A DNA stretch of 64,000 bases, from assembly GCA_045631225.1 (NCBI GenBank), contig JAZQUG010000044.1:92935-156934 (forward strand), read 5' to 3'. Below are positions 51,048 through 59,998 of this stretch, in pieces (within the stretch, counting starts at the first letter, position 1; every line of letters starts with the position of its first letter). The notes under the pieces are model-generated. The model searched no databases and had not been told where the DNA came from. It saw only the letters and a program-made list of their open reading frames with translations. A program made the translations under genes and the position numbers. This stretch comes from Fimenecus sp045631225. Its GTDB lineage: Bacteria; Bacillota; Clostridia; Oscillospirales; Acutalibacteraceae.

Positions 51048-51650
51048 CTCATTTTGTGAAAATACGCAACCACAATAATTTTGTCTGTAAAGGTTAAACG
51101 CTTTACTTAACTCTATTGAGCGTTTATATCCCTCTCGTTTCTTAAAGTCTGATGGTAAAAATTTCACATCATATTTTTCACTTAACTCATTGCCGATTTC
51201 GTTGATTTTTTCAGCATTTTTAAGTGGACTGATTGTAAGCGTTGTTGTGAAATAATCAAAACCATTCTTCATTGCCTCAATAACTGTTTTTTCAAGTCTT
51301 AAACGATAACATTTAAAACATCTTTCGCCACATTCACGACAATCTTCCAAACCCTTTGCCATTTCGTAAAACTTTTCACATTCGAAGTCACAATCGAGAA
51401 ATTCAACAGGGTATTTTGTATCCATTTCACTGATTAGTCTTTTCTGCTCTGTTTTACGCTTTTCATATTCAGTTTCGGGATAAATATTGGGATTATAATA
51501 AAACACCGTGATGCTGAAATGCTGTGACAAATACTCAATACAATAACTGCTGCAAGGCGCACAACAAGAATGAAGAAGAAGTGATGGCACTTTATCTCCT
51601 AATTTCCCGATAATTTTATCAAGTTGTTTTTGATAATTAATTTTCTGCAT
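51024..51650 (-). CDS. queH: Epoxyqueuosine reductase QueH
   Basis: The 208-residue protein reduces epoxyqueuosine to queuosine in tRNA. The 4Fe-4S and iron-binding cysteines of the QueH (DUF208) family are clear: LLLHSCCAPCSSYC (C29, C30, C33, C37), CRECGERCFKCYRLRL (C104, C107, C111, C114) and a final NYCGCVFS. QueH replaces the unrelated cobalamin-dependent QueG. No other queuosine gene is nearby. Queuosine is used by tRNA-Asp, His, Tyr and Asn, and a tRNA-Asp (GTC) gene lies 3.5 kb away, probably by chance. Confidence 0.93.
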   Translation of the reverse strand: MQKINYQKQLDKIIGKLGDKVPSLLLHSCCAPCSSYCIEYLSQHFSITVFYYNPNIYPETEYEKRKTEQKRLISEMDTKYPVEFLDCDFECEKFYEMAKGLEDCRECGERCFKCYRLRLEKTVIEAMKNGFDYFTTTLTISPLKNAEKINEIGNELSEKYDVKFLPSDFKKREGYKRSIELSKAFNLYRQNYCGCVFSQNEQKNKDID

Positions 51651-51655
51651 AATGC

Positions 51656-51775
51656 CACTCCCTCAGTCATCTTACGGTGACAGCTCCCTCTCAGAGGGAG
51701 CAAAGCAGGCGTGGAAGCCCGCCACTACGCGTTATTACAAAATAATTCGGCGGGAGCAAGCCCCCGCCCTACATT
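51656..51775. repeat. Dispersed palindromic intergenic repeat, copy B (inverted relative to copy A)
   Basis: CTCCCTCAGTCA..GGTGACAGCT is the reverse complement of the AGCTGTCA..TGACTGAGGG end of the copy at 6672-6698. It runs into a perfect hairpin GCTCCCTCT-C-AGAGGGAGC (51683-51701). A second palindrome, GGCGGG..CCCGCC (51749-51768), lies close to the next stop codon. Confidence 0.6.
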
Positions 51776-53155
51776 TTATTCTTCGTTTCGTTTAAAGAAT
51801 CTTCGTTCTTCTGTTTCTTCCTTTTTCTCTTCAGGAAGAATTTCAATCTTAACCTTACCTATTCTTCGTTCTTCAACATTAAGAACTGTGAATTTCACAT
51901 TTTCAAATGTTACTTCGTTCATTTCACCATCTTTTGGCAGGAAACCAAGAACGCTTATAATGTATCCACCGATTGTGTCATAATCACCTTCAGGGAATTT
52001 TTTACCTGTATATTCTTCAACTTCCTCAATATCAGTAATACCGTCAACCTCAAAAGTTGTGTCATTAATGATTGAGATTTCTTCATCTTCCTGGTCATAT
52101 TCGTCCTGAATGTTACCAACAATGGATTCAAGCAAATCTTCAAGAGTAACGATACCTGCTGTACCACCATATTCATCAACAACAACTGCCATCTGAACTC
52201 TTTTTTCTGTCATTTCAGTAAAGAGCTCACCACAACGCTTTGTTTCAGGTACATAATATGCAGGTCGCATCATATCCTTGATAGTCTTTGTCTTAGGAAG
52301 ACTTGTACCAACATATTTAAGGAAATCCTTAATATACAGTACACCGATAATATCGTCAGGGTCTTCCTCGTATACAGGAATTCTTGAAAACCCATTTTCG
52401 ATTGAAAGCTTGACAGCTTCGTGAAGTGACTCCTCAACATCAATACATACCATATCCGTACGATGAGTCATAATATCAGCAACATCAATATCGTCAAACT
52501 CAAAAATGTTGTTAATCATTTCAATCTGAGTGTCTTCAATAACACCTTTTTCACCGCCAACGTCAACCATCATACGGATTTCTTCTTCAGTAACAACTTC
52601 TTCGTCAGCGTGTGGGTCAATTCCTATAAGTCTCAAAACGCCATTGGTTGAAAGAGCAAGGAATTTAACAACAGGTTTTGTAACTTTAGCTACAAAAACA
52701 AGAATCGGTGCTGCCATAAAAGCCATTTTTTCAGGCTTGCTCATAGCGATTTTTTTTGGTACAAGTTCGCCAAACACAAGTGAAAAATATGACATAATCA
52801 ACGTGATTACAACTGTTGAAAATCCGCTGATAATACCAACAGGAATTATATCTACAACAGGTGTTTTTTCAATTGCATTCGAGAGCATTTCTGCAAAAGA
52901 CTGTGCAGCAGTAGCAGATGTCAAGAACCCTGCCAAAGTAACACCAATCTGAATTGTAGAAAGGAATGAACTTGTATTTTCTGTAAGTTTTTTAATTTGT
53001 TTCGCTTTTTTGTTACCCTGCTCAGCCATCTTGTCGATTTTATTGTCGTTAAGGGTAACGATTGCCATTTCTGACATTGAAAAGAATGCATTGACAAAAA
53101 TCAACGCAAATAGGGTTACTATCTTTATAATAATACTCCCTGGGTCTGTGTCCAT
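51776..53155 (-). CDS. CNNM/HlyC-CorC family membrane protein with CBS pair
   Basis: The 459-residue protein has the DUF21 membrane domain (about 1-190: FFSMSEMAIVTLND, then VFGELVPKKIAMSKPEK). A CBS pair (about 215-340: DIMTHRTDMVCID, RIPVYEEDPDDIIGVLYIKDFL, VVDEYGGTAGIVTLEDLLE) and a C-terminal CorC_HlyC domain (about 360-440) follow. CNNM homologues are implicated in Mg2+ export, and the hemolysin label is historical. It is one gene in its own unit, divergent from nifJ. Confidence 0.9.
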   Translation of the reverse strand: MDTDPGSIIIKIVTLFALIFVNAFFSMSEMAIVTLNDNKIDKMAEQGNKKAKQIKKLTENTSSFLSTIQIGVTLAGFLTSATAAQSFAEMLSNAIEKTPVVDIIPVGIISGFSTVVITLIMSYFSLVFGELVPKKIAMSKPEKMAFMAAPILVFVAKVTKPVVKFLALSTNGVLRLIGIDPHADEEVVTEEEIRMMVDVGGEKGVIEDTQIEMINNIFEFDDIDVADIMTHRTDMVCIDVEESLHEAVKLSIENGFSRIPVYEEDPDDIIGVLYIKDFLKYVGTSLPKTKTIKDMMRPAYYVPETKRCGELFTEMTEKRVQMAVVVDEYGGTAGIVTLEDLLESIVGNIQDEYDQEDEEISIINDTTFEVDGITDIEEVEEYTGKKFPEGDYDTIGGYIISVLGFLPKDGEMNEVTFENVKFTVLNVEERRIGKVKIEILPEEKKEETEERRFFKRNEE

Positions 53156-53349
53156 GTGACTTAACCATCCTTATGAAAAATATAGTTTCGATATTCAATA
53201 AAATATCAGTATGTATTTTATAACAAAATATGTATTTCGTCAAGTATAGCAGAAATTAGCTAATCCGCTATTTAAAGTATAGGCTTCTAAATCTTATAAA
53301 AATTGGCTGAAAATTTATTAAAGTTCATGATTTTTTAAAGTCAAATCTA

Positions 53350-53378
53350 TTTACTTTTTGCGACAAAAGTGTTATGAT
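53350..53378 (+). promoter_or_regulatory. Probable nifJ promoter
   Basis: TTTACT (53350-53355), 17-bp spacer, TATGAT (53373-53378). A strong AAGGAGG SD lies just before the ATG at 53439. Confidence 0.5.
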
Positions 53379-53438
53379 TTATGATGTATGAAAGTGCATA
53401 CTAAATTAATACTTAATTCCATTAAGGAGGAAATACAA

Positions 53439-56400
53439 ATGGCAGATAAAAAGACACCCATAGTTAGACAAAAGAAAACTATGGACGGTAATACTGCTGC
53501 TGCTCACGTTTCTTATGCGTTTACAGAAGTAGCTGGTATTTACCCAATCACTCCATCTTCACCTATGGCTGACTACGTTGACCAGTGGTCTGCACAGGGA
53601 AGAAAGAACATTTTCGGCACACAGGTTAAGGTTGCTGAAATGCAGTCAGAAGCAGGTGCAGCAGGTACTGTTCACGGTTCTCTTGCAGCAGGTGCTCTCA
53701 CAACAACTTATACAGCGTCTCAGGGTCTTCTTCTTATGATTCCTAACATGTACAAAATCGCTGGTGAGCTCCTTCCTTCAGTTTTCCACGTATCAGCTCG
53801 TTGCGTAGCTTCACACGCTCTTAACATCTTCGGTGACCATTCAGACGTTTACGCTTGTCGTCAGACAGGTTTCGCAATGCTCGCTGAAACAAATACACAG
53901 GAAGTTATGGACCTTGGCGCTGTTGCTCACCTTGCAACAATCGAAAGCCGTGTTCCATTCCTCAACTTCTTTGATGGTTTCCGTACATCTCACGAAATCC
54001 AGAAAATCGATATCTGGGATTATGAAGACCTTAAAGAAATGTGCAACATGGATGCTGTTAAGGCATTCAGAAAGCATGCTCTTAATCCAGAAAGACCTGC
54101 AACTCGTGGTTCTCACGAAAACGGTGACATTTTCTTCCAGCACAGAGAAGCTTGTAACTCATATTACAATGATGCTCCTGCTATTGTTGAGAAGTATATG
54201 AATAAGGTTAACGAAAAGCTCGGTACAGACTACAAGCTCTTCAACTACTATGGTGCTCCTGATGCAGAAAGAGTTATCGTAGCAATGGGTTCAATCTGTG
54301 ACGTTGCTGAAGAAGTTATCGATTACCTTACAGCTAAGGGTGAAAAAGTTGGTCTCGTTAAAGTTCGTCTTTACAGACCATTCTCAGCAAAAGCTTTTGT
54401 TGAAGCTATCCCAGAAACAGCTAAGAAGATTGCTGTTCTTGACAGAACAAAGGAACCTGGTTCAATCGGTGAACCTCTCTTCCTTGATGTAATCGCTGCT
54501 CTTAACGAAATGGGTAGAACAGCTAAGGTTTGTGGCGGTCGTTACGGTCTTGGTTCAAAAGACACACCTCCATCAAGCATCTTTGCAGTTTACGAACACC
54601 TTAATGCTGAAACACCAGCTCGTCAGTTTACTCTTGGTATCCACGACGACGTTACACACCTTTCTCTTGAAGAGAAACCAGCTCCAAATACAGCTGCAGA
54701 AGGTACAATCGAATGTAAATTCTGGGGTCTTGGCGGTGACGGTACTGTTGGTGCTAACAAAGACTCTATCAAGATTATCGGTGACCATACAGATAAGTAT
54801 GTTCAGGCTTACTTCCAGTATGACTCAAAGAAAACAGGTGGTATCACAATTTCTCACCTTCGTTTCGGCGACAGCCCAATCAAGAGCCCATACTACATCA
54901 ACAAGGCTGACTTCGTAGCTTGTCACAACCCATCTTATGTTGAAAAAGGCTTTAAGATGGTTCAGGACGTTAAGCCAGGCGGTGTATTCCTTATCAACTG
55001 CCAGTGGAGTGCTGACGAACTTAATGCTAAGCTTAACGCCGAAACAAAGAAATATATTGCTGAAAACAACATTCAGCTTTACACAGTTAACGCTATCGAC
55101 CTTGCTGCTGAAATCGGTCTTGGTAAGCGTACAAACACAATCCTTCAGGCTTCATTCTTTGCTCTTGCAAACGTTCTTCCTAAGGACGAAGCAATCGGTT
55201 ATATGAAACAGGCTGCTATGAAGTTCCTTAAGAAGGGTCAGGATATCGTTGACATGAACCATAAGGCTATCGACGCTGGTTTCGGTGCATACGTTAAGAT
55301 TGACGTTCCAGCTGACTGGGCAAATGCAGTTGACGCAACAGAAGCAGTTGCTTCTAAGGGTGCTGAAAAGCTCGTTAAGATGGTTGACAACATCATGCTT
55401 CCAGTAGGCAAGATGGATGGTGACTCAATTCCTGTTTCTAAGTTTATGGACCACGTTGACGGTCAGTTCGAACAGGGTGCTGCTGCTTACGAAAAGCGTG
55501 GCGTTGCTGTTATGGTTCCTGAATGGGAAGCTTCAACTTGTGCACAGTGTAACAAGTGTTCATATGTATGTCCTCACGCTACAATCCGTCCATACCTTCT
55601 TACAGAAGAAGAAGCTGCAAATGCTCCTGAATGTGCTCAGATAGTTGACAAGAGGGCTGGTAAGGGCAAGGGCGTTTACAAGTACTCACTTGCTGTTTCT
55701 CCTCTTGACTGTATGGGTTGTGGAGTTTGCGTTGGCGTTTGTCCTACAAACTCACTTAAGATGGTTTCTCGTGAGAGTCAGGACTACAAGCAGGAAGCAT
55801 TCGGTTACATGGTTGAAAATGTAACTGTTAAGGAAGATGTTGCTGATAACACAGTTATCGGTAGCCAGTACAAGACTCCACTTCTCGAGTTCTCAGGCTC
55901 ATGTGCAGGTTGTGCTGAAACAGCTTATGCAAGACTTATCACACAGCTCTATGGTGACAGAATGTACATTTCAAATGCTACAGGTTGTTCATCAATCTGG
56001 GGTGGTCCTGCTGCTACATCTCCATACACAACAAACAAAGATGGTCACGGTCCTGCATGGGCAAACTCACTCTTTGAAGATAATGCTGAACACGGTTACG
56101 GTATGTACCTTGGTCAGAAAGCAATCAGAAATCGTCTTATCGCTAAGGTTGAATCAATCGTAGCTAACTGCAATGCTCCTGCAAACGTAGTTGAAGCTGC
56201 TAACGAATACCTTGCAACTCTTGAAGATGGTTCAAAGAACACAGCTGCTACAAACGCTCTCGTTGCTGCTCTTGAAGGCTTCGATTGTGATTGTGAAGCT
56301 AAGAAAGATATCCTTGAAAATAAAGAATACCTTTCAAAGAAATCTGTATGGATTTTCGGTGGTGACGGTTGGGCATACGACATCGGTTTCGGTGGTGTTG

Positions 56401-57005
56401 ACCACGTTCTCGCTGCTGGTGAAGACGTAAACATCATGGTATTTGATACTGAAGTTTACTCAAATACAGGTGGTCAGGCTTCTAAGGCTTCTAACATCGG
56501 TCAGGTTGCACAGTTCGCTGCTGCAGGTAAGGGCATCGCTAAGAAGAGCCTTGCTGAAATCGCAATGAGCTACGGTTATGTTTACGTAGCACAGATTGCT
56601 ATGGGTGCTGACAACAACCAGACAATTAAGGCTATCACAGAAGCTGAAGCATACAACGGTCCTTCAATCATCATCGCTTACGCTCCTTGTGAAATGCACT
56701 CAATCAAGGGCGGTATGATTAACTGTCAGGCTGAAATGAAGAAGGCTGTTGACTGTGGTTACTGGAACATGTTCCGTTACAACCCAGCTCTCAAAGCACA
56801 GGGCAAGAATCCATTCACAATTGATAGCAAAGAAGCTAAGGCAAGCTACCGTGACTTCCTTATGAACGAAGCACGTTACTCATCACTTTCTCGTGCATTC
56901 CCAGAAAGAGCAGAAGCTCTCTTCGCAAAAGCTGAGGAAACAGCAAAAGAAAGATATGAACACCTTACTCGTCTTCAGGCTCTCTATGCTCCAAAAGAAG
57001 ACTAA
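53439..57005 (+). CDS. nifJ: Pyruvate:ferredoxin oxidoreductase
   Basis: The ATG at 53439 is chosen because AAGGAGG precedes it; an in-frame ATG 51 bp upstream has no SD. The 1188-residue single-chain PFOR oxidises pyruvate to acetyl-CoA and CO2 and reduces ferredoxin. Domains in order are: domain I start (TMDGNTAAAHVSYAFTE), domain II around residue 250-400, two 4Fe-4S clusters (CAQCNKCSYVCP near 701 and CMGCGVCVGVCP near 758), the proximal cluster CAGCAET, and the TPP site GGDGWAYDIGFGG near 973. Codon choice is strongly biased (GCT, GTT, AAG, TTC), as in abundant proteins. It provides reduced ferredoxin for the hydrogenase at 60-64 kb. Confidence 0.97.
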   Translation: MADKKTPIVRQKKTMDGNTAAAHVSYAFTEVAGIYPITPSSPMADYVDQWSAQGRKNIFGTQVKVAEMQSEAGAAGTVHGSLAAGALTTTYTASQGLLLMIPNMYKIAGELLPSVFHVSARCVASHALNIFGDHSDVYACRQTGFAMLAETNTQEVMDLGAVAHLATIESRVPFLNFFDGFRTSHEIQKIDIWDYEDLKEMCNMDAVKAFRKHALNPERPATRGSHENGDIFFQHREACNSYYNDAPAIVEKYMNKVNEKLGTDYKLFNYYGAPDAERVIVAMGSICDVAEEVIDYLTAKGEKVGLVKVRLYRPFSAKAFVEAIPETAKKIAVLDRTKEPGSIGEPLFLDVIAALNEMGRTAKVCGGRYGLGSKDTPPSSIFAVYEHLNAETPARQFTLGIHDDVTHLSLEEKPAPNTAAEGTIECKFWGLGGDGTVGANKDSIKIIGDHTDKYVQAYFQYDSKKTGGITISHLRFGDSPIKSPYYINKADFVACHNPSYVEKGFKMVQDVKPGGVFLINCQWSADELNAKLNAETKKYIAENNIQLYTVNAIDLAAEIGLGKRTNTILQASFFALANVLPKDEAIGYMKQAAMKFLKKGQDIVDMNHKAIDAGFGAYVKIDVPADWANAVDATEAVASKGAEKLVKMVDNIMLPVGKMDGDSIPVSKFMDHVDGQFEQGAAAYEKRGVAVMVPEWEASTCAQCNKCSYVCPHATIRPYLLTEEEAANAPECAQIVDKRAGKGKGVYKYSLAVSPLDCMGCGVCVGVCPTNSLKMVSRESQDYKQEAFGYMVENVTVKEDVADNTVIGSQYKTPLLEFSGSCAGCAETAYARLITQLYGDRMYISNATGCSSIWGGPAATSPYTTNKDGHGPAWANSLFEDNAEHGYGMYLGQKAIRNRLIAKVESIVANCNAPANVVEAANEYLATLEDGSKNTAATNALVAALEGFDCDCEAKKDILENKEYLSKKSVWIFGGDGWAYDIGFGGVDHVLAAGEDVNIMVFDTEVYSNTGGQASKASNIGQVAQFAAAGKGIAKKSLAEIAMSYGYVYVAQIAMGADNNQTIKAITEAEAYNGPSIIIAYAPCEMHSIKGGMINCQAEMKKAVDCGYWNMFRYNPALKAQGKNPFTIDSKEAKASYRDFLMNEARYSSLSRAFPERAEALFAKAEETAKERYEHLTRLQALYAPKED

Positions 57006-57027
57006 TTAAAAGTTTTCATATTAAAAT

Positions 57028-57060
57028 GGGACCTATCCGCAAGGGTAGGTCCTTGTTTTA
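57028..57060 (+). terminator. Terminator of nifJ
   Basis: Stem GGACCTATCC/GGGTAGGTCC (one mismatch) with a GCAA loop, then TTGTTTTATTTT. Confidence 0.8.
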
Positions 57061-57140
57061 TTTTGTTAACATATTATCTATTGACATTATTCTAAATAAA
57101 ATATACAATTTATATATAATCTATTTAATAGGGTGATAAT

Positions 57141-57674
57141 ATGAAAAGATGTCCTAACTGTTCATCTGTATTTGAAGATAATTTGATGATAAAATGTACA
57201 AATTGTGGTTCTGACCTTGTTGAAGCACAGCAAGAACAGCCTGTTTATAACAATGTTCCACCACAAAATAACTATACTAATTACAATGCATATAATGCTC
57301 AATTCAAAATCTGCCCTAACTGTGGTAATCATTGTGACCCAAGAGCTGTCATCTGCGTTAAATGCGGTATTCAGTTTACAGACGTGTTCAACAAACCGAG
57401 AGTTGACGATAATCCATCACCGATTCTTAAAGTATTGTGTTTCTTCATTCCTGTTCTCGGTCTGATTCTCTATCTTGTAAATATGAATGAAAAGCCTGTA
57501 AGCGCAAAGGCTTACGGTAAACTTTCTCTTATCGGCTTTATTGTAGGAATTGTAGCTTACATACTTGCAATTATTTCGGGTTTTCTTCTTGCTTTTACAG
57601 GATTCGGAATACCATCTGTTACCGTTTATCCTGATTCGGAATTTTTCTATTCCATAATACATAATATATTCTAA
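57141..57674 (+). CDS. Double zinc-ribbon membrane protein, unknown function
   Basis: The 177-residue product has two zinc ribbons: CPNCSSVFEDNLMIKCTNCG (4-23) and CPNCGNHCDPRAVICVKCG (about 58-76). They are separated by an Asn/Gln/Tyr-rich linker and followed by two membrane helices (about 95-111 and 128-153). Proteins of this layout in Clostridia are of unknown role. It differs from the 5883/23490 pair in having two ribbons and no IARxxLxFxPL element. Single gene with SD GGGTGA and a terminator. Confidence 0.7.
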   Translation: MKRCPNCSSVFEDNLMIKCTNCGSDLVEAQQEQPVYNNVPPQNNYTNYNAYNAQFKICPNCGNHCDPRAVICVKCGIQFTDVFNKPRVDDNPSPILKVLCFFIPVLGLILYLVNMNEKPVSAKAYGKLSLIGFIVGIVAYILAIISGFLLAFTGFGIPSVTVYPDSEFFYSIIHNIF

Positions 57675-57688
57675 AGAACGGCAAAAAT

Positions 57689-57724
57689 TAAGTCCTTACC
57701 TAAAAAGTAAGGACTTTTTTATTT
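57689..57724. terminator. Terminator between the zinc-ribbon gene and mltG
   Basis: Stem AAGTCCTTAC/GTAAGGACTT with a CTAAAAA-type loop and seven T residues; the left A-rich flank may also serve the convergent mltG. Confidence 0.85.
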
Positions 57725-57726
57725 TA

Positions 57727-58578
57727 TTAATTTCCTGTAAATCTGTCTTTATTTGCATTCCAAAAGGCTTTATGCTCACTGAAGGTTTCAGAATACTTCG
57801 CCTCATATGGTGGAACTGTTCCAACAATAAAATATAAATAATTTGTATCTTCAGGGGCTAATGCAGCATCAATTGACATCATACCCGGACTGCAGATTGG
57901 CCCTGCCATAAGGCCTTTACACTGATATGTGTCATAATATGACGAATAATACTCGTATTGTTCAGGATAAATTACTTTAATAACACCATTGCAATACTTT
58001 ATTGTAGGGTCACATTGAATTTGCATTCCTGCGTTTAATCTATTGTGAATTACAGAAGAAATCATATATCTCTGTTCATCCAATTTTGCTTCTTTTTCAA
58101 TAATTGAAGCAAGAGTCAGGATTTCGTGTAATGAATATCCGCTTTCATTTACCATCATCATAAATGTATCGTCAAACTTCTGTTTTGTGCCATTTAAAAA
58201 CGTCCTTATGATATCATAAACACTTGCCGTTTCGGGAATATCATATGTCAAAGGAAAGAAATACCCCTCAAGGTCAATACACAAATTTTCTTTATTCAGC
58301 AAATCATCAAGGAAAGAATATTGAGTTACATCAAGCCAATTATAATATGTCTGACATGCTTCAATAAACTCCTCTGATGTGCAAAGACCTTTTTCTTCAA
58401 GAAGCCACGAAATACGGACAAGAGTATATCCTTCGGGAATTGTTACTGTAACCGTCGGCACTTGCGTTGTACTTTCTGTAACAGGCTCTGTTGTAGGTTC
58501 TTCAAAAATTCCTCCACAGGATACTAAAGTAAATAAAACAGTAATTATAAGAAAAATCGAAATTATTCTTTTAGACAT
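57727..58578 (-). CDS. mltG: Endolytic murein transglycosylase MltG (lipoprotein form)
   Basis: The 283-residue protein carries a lipoprotein signal ending in LVSC (about C21), a Thr/Pro-rich linker, then a LysM-like TIPEGYTLVRISWLLEEKG segment. The catalytic domain has SIIEKEAKLDEQRYMISSVIHNRL (family Glu near 163) and MQIQCDPTIKY. A last motif is PICSPGMMSIDAAL. MltG cuts nascent peptidoglycan strands. It is shorter than the usual roughly 340 residues, and most MltGs are held by a membrane helix rather than a lipid. The start overlaps the MATE gene by 16 bp. Confidence 0.88.
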   Translation of the reverse strand: MSKRIISIFLIITVLFTLVSCGGIFEEPTTEPVTESTTQVPTVTVTIPEGYTLVRISWLLEEKGLCTSEEFIEACQTYYNWLDVTQYSFLDDLLNKENLCIDLEGYFFPLTYDIPETASVYDIIRTFLNGTKQKFDDTFMMMVNESGYSLHEILTLASIIEKEAKLDEQRYMISSVIHNRLNAGMQIQCDPTIKYCNGVIKVIYPEQYEYYSSYYDTYQCKGLMAGPICSPGMMSIDAALAPEDTNYLYFIVGTVPPYEAKYSETFSEHKAFWNANKDRFTGN

Positions 58579-59918
58579 TTTTCTTCCTTTCTCTTCACGA
58601 CCTTGAAATAATAAATCAATAACAAGGGAATATCAGCAAACATCCATGCAAACGGTGATGCAAGGCAGACACCGAAAAAGCCGAACACCTTTGAAAGAAT
58701 CAGTGCTGCAACAACTCGTCCAACAAGTTCTGAAACACCTGCAATCATTGAAACATAACTTTTGCCTATGCCCTGTAATACATTTCGGAATACAAACAAC
58801 ACAGCAAGTGCAAAATAAAAAACTGCAATCACTTTTAAATAAGTATGTGCTGCATTTATTGTTTCTATGTTTACTTCATCCACGAAAATCTGTGCTATTC
58901 TTCCACCAAAGAAATAGAGAATAACTGACATTACAACGGACATACTACCTGCAAAAAGAATTGCACTTTTTGCTCCTTCACGGACTCTGTCCATTCTGCC
59001 TGCACCATAATTCTGTCCCGCAAAGGTTGCACAGGCAACACCTGTTGCAGAAAGTGGAATGTTGGCTAACAATTCAGGCTTATTTGCAATAGTAAATCCT
59101 GCCATAACACTTGGTCCATAAGTATTAATTGTACTTTGAAGCACCATTGAGCCAATTCCCGTTATAGAAAACTGTAATGACATCGGAACACCCATTTTAA
59201 GCATCAATACAGCTGTTGTTTTCTTAATTCTAAAATCTTCCCATGTGATATTAAGCATTTCTTTTCTGCTTCTTATATATATCACACAAAGAATACAGGA
59301 TACAACTTGTGAAAGCACTGTTGAAACAGCAGCACCATCAACACCCATACCTAAAATCGCAATAGTAAAATAATTTAAAAATACATTTAAAAACGCTGTA
59401 ACAGTTAAAAATTTAAGCGGAGCTTTACTGTCGCCCAAAGCACGAAGAATACTTGCCAACACATTATAAAGTGTAGTAAAAATCGCTCCTGCATAAATGA
59501 TACTCACATAAAGACGAGCATCACTGAAAATCTCTTCAGGGGTACCCAAAAGAGTCAAAATCGGTTTAACAAGAAATAATGACAACGACATTATTGTCAG
59601 ACTTATTATAATTGTCAATGCAATTGCATTACCTGCATAGTGATTTGTCTTTTTCTTATCCCCTGCTCCGAATGATTGAGCAATAGGAATAGCAAAACCA
59701 CCTGTAACCCCCATTGCAAGTCCCATCAAAAGACTGCTCATTGGTCCGACAGCGCCAACTGCTGCAAGTGCGTTCGCAGAAATATATCTTCCCACAATAT
59801 AAGTATCCGCAACATTATAACACTGTTGAATAAGTCCTGAAAGCATTATGGGAATTGCAAAAACAAGTATATTTTTCAACGGTTTCCCCGTTGTCATTTT
59901 AAATGAACTATTTTTCAT
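58563..59918 (-). CDS. MATE-family multidrug/sodium antiporter
   Basis: The ATG at 59918 (MKNSSFKMTTGKPLK) has an AAAGG SD 8 bp before it; the frame is open somewhat further but starts with TTG. The 451-residue, 12-helix protein has the paired halves of the MATE fold. The signature QQCYNVADTYIVGRYISANALAAVG spans about 31-55, and a symmetrical segment (TINTYGPSVMAGFTIANK) lies near 260. NorM-type members export organic cations in exchange for Na+ or H+. It is coupled to mltG by a short overlap. Confidence 0.88.
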   Translation of the reverse strand: MKNSSFKMTTGKPLKNILVFAIPIMLSGLIQQCYNVADTYIVGRYISANALAAVGAVGPMSSLLMGLAMGVTGGFAIPIAQSFGAGDKKKTNHYAGNAIALTIIISLTIMSLSLFLVKPILTLLGTPEEIFSDARLYVSIIYAGAIFTTLYNVLASILRALGDSKAPLKFLTVTAFLNVFLNYFTIAILGMGVDGAAVSTVLSQVVSCILCVIYIRSRKEMLNITWEDFRIKKTTAVLMLKMGVPMSLQFSITGIGSMVLQSTINTYGPSVMAGFTIANKPELLANIPLSATGVACATFAGQNYGAGRMDRVREGAKSAILFAGSMSVVMSVILYFFGGRIAQIFVDEVNIETINAAHTYLKVIAVFYFALAVLFVFRNVLQGIGKSYVSMIAGVSELVGRVVAALILSKVFGFFGVCLASPFAWMFADIPLLLIYYFKVVKRKEEKCLKE

Positions 59919-59940
59919 AAAAAATTGCCTTTTATCGCAC

Positions 59941-59979
59941 AAGTCGGAGAGTACATTAATGCACCCTCCGACCTTTTTT
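59941..59979 (+). terminator. Inverted repeat with T run between hydA and the MATE gene
   Basis: GTCGGAG/CTCCGAC (59943-59949 with 59966-59972) encloses a GTACATTAATGCAC palindrome and is followed by six T residues on the + strand. No + strand gene ends here, so it may act as an antisense-side stop or as the weak end of the hyd operon. Confidence 0.4.
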
Positions 59980-59998
59980 GTTAATTATATACTAATTA

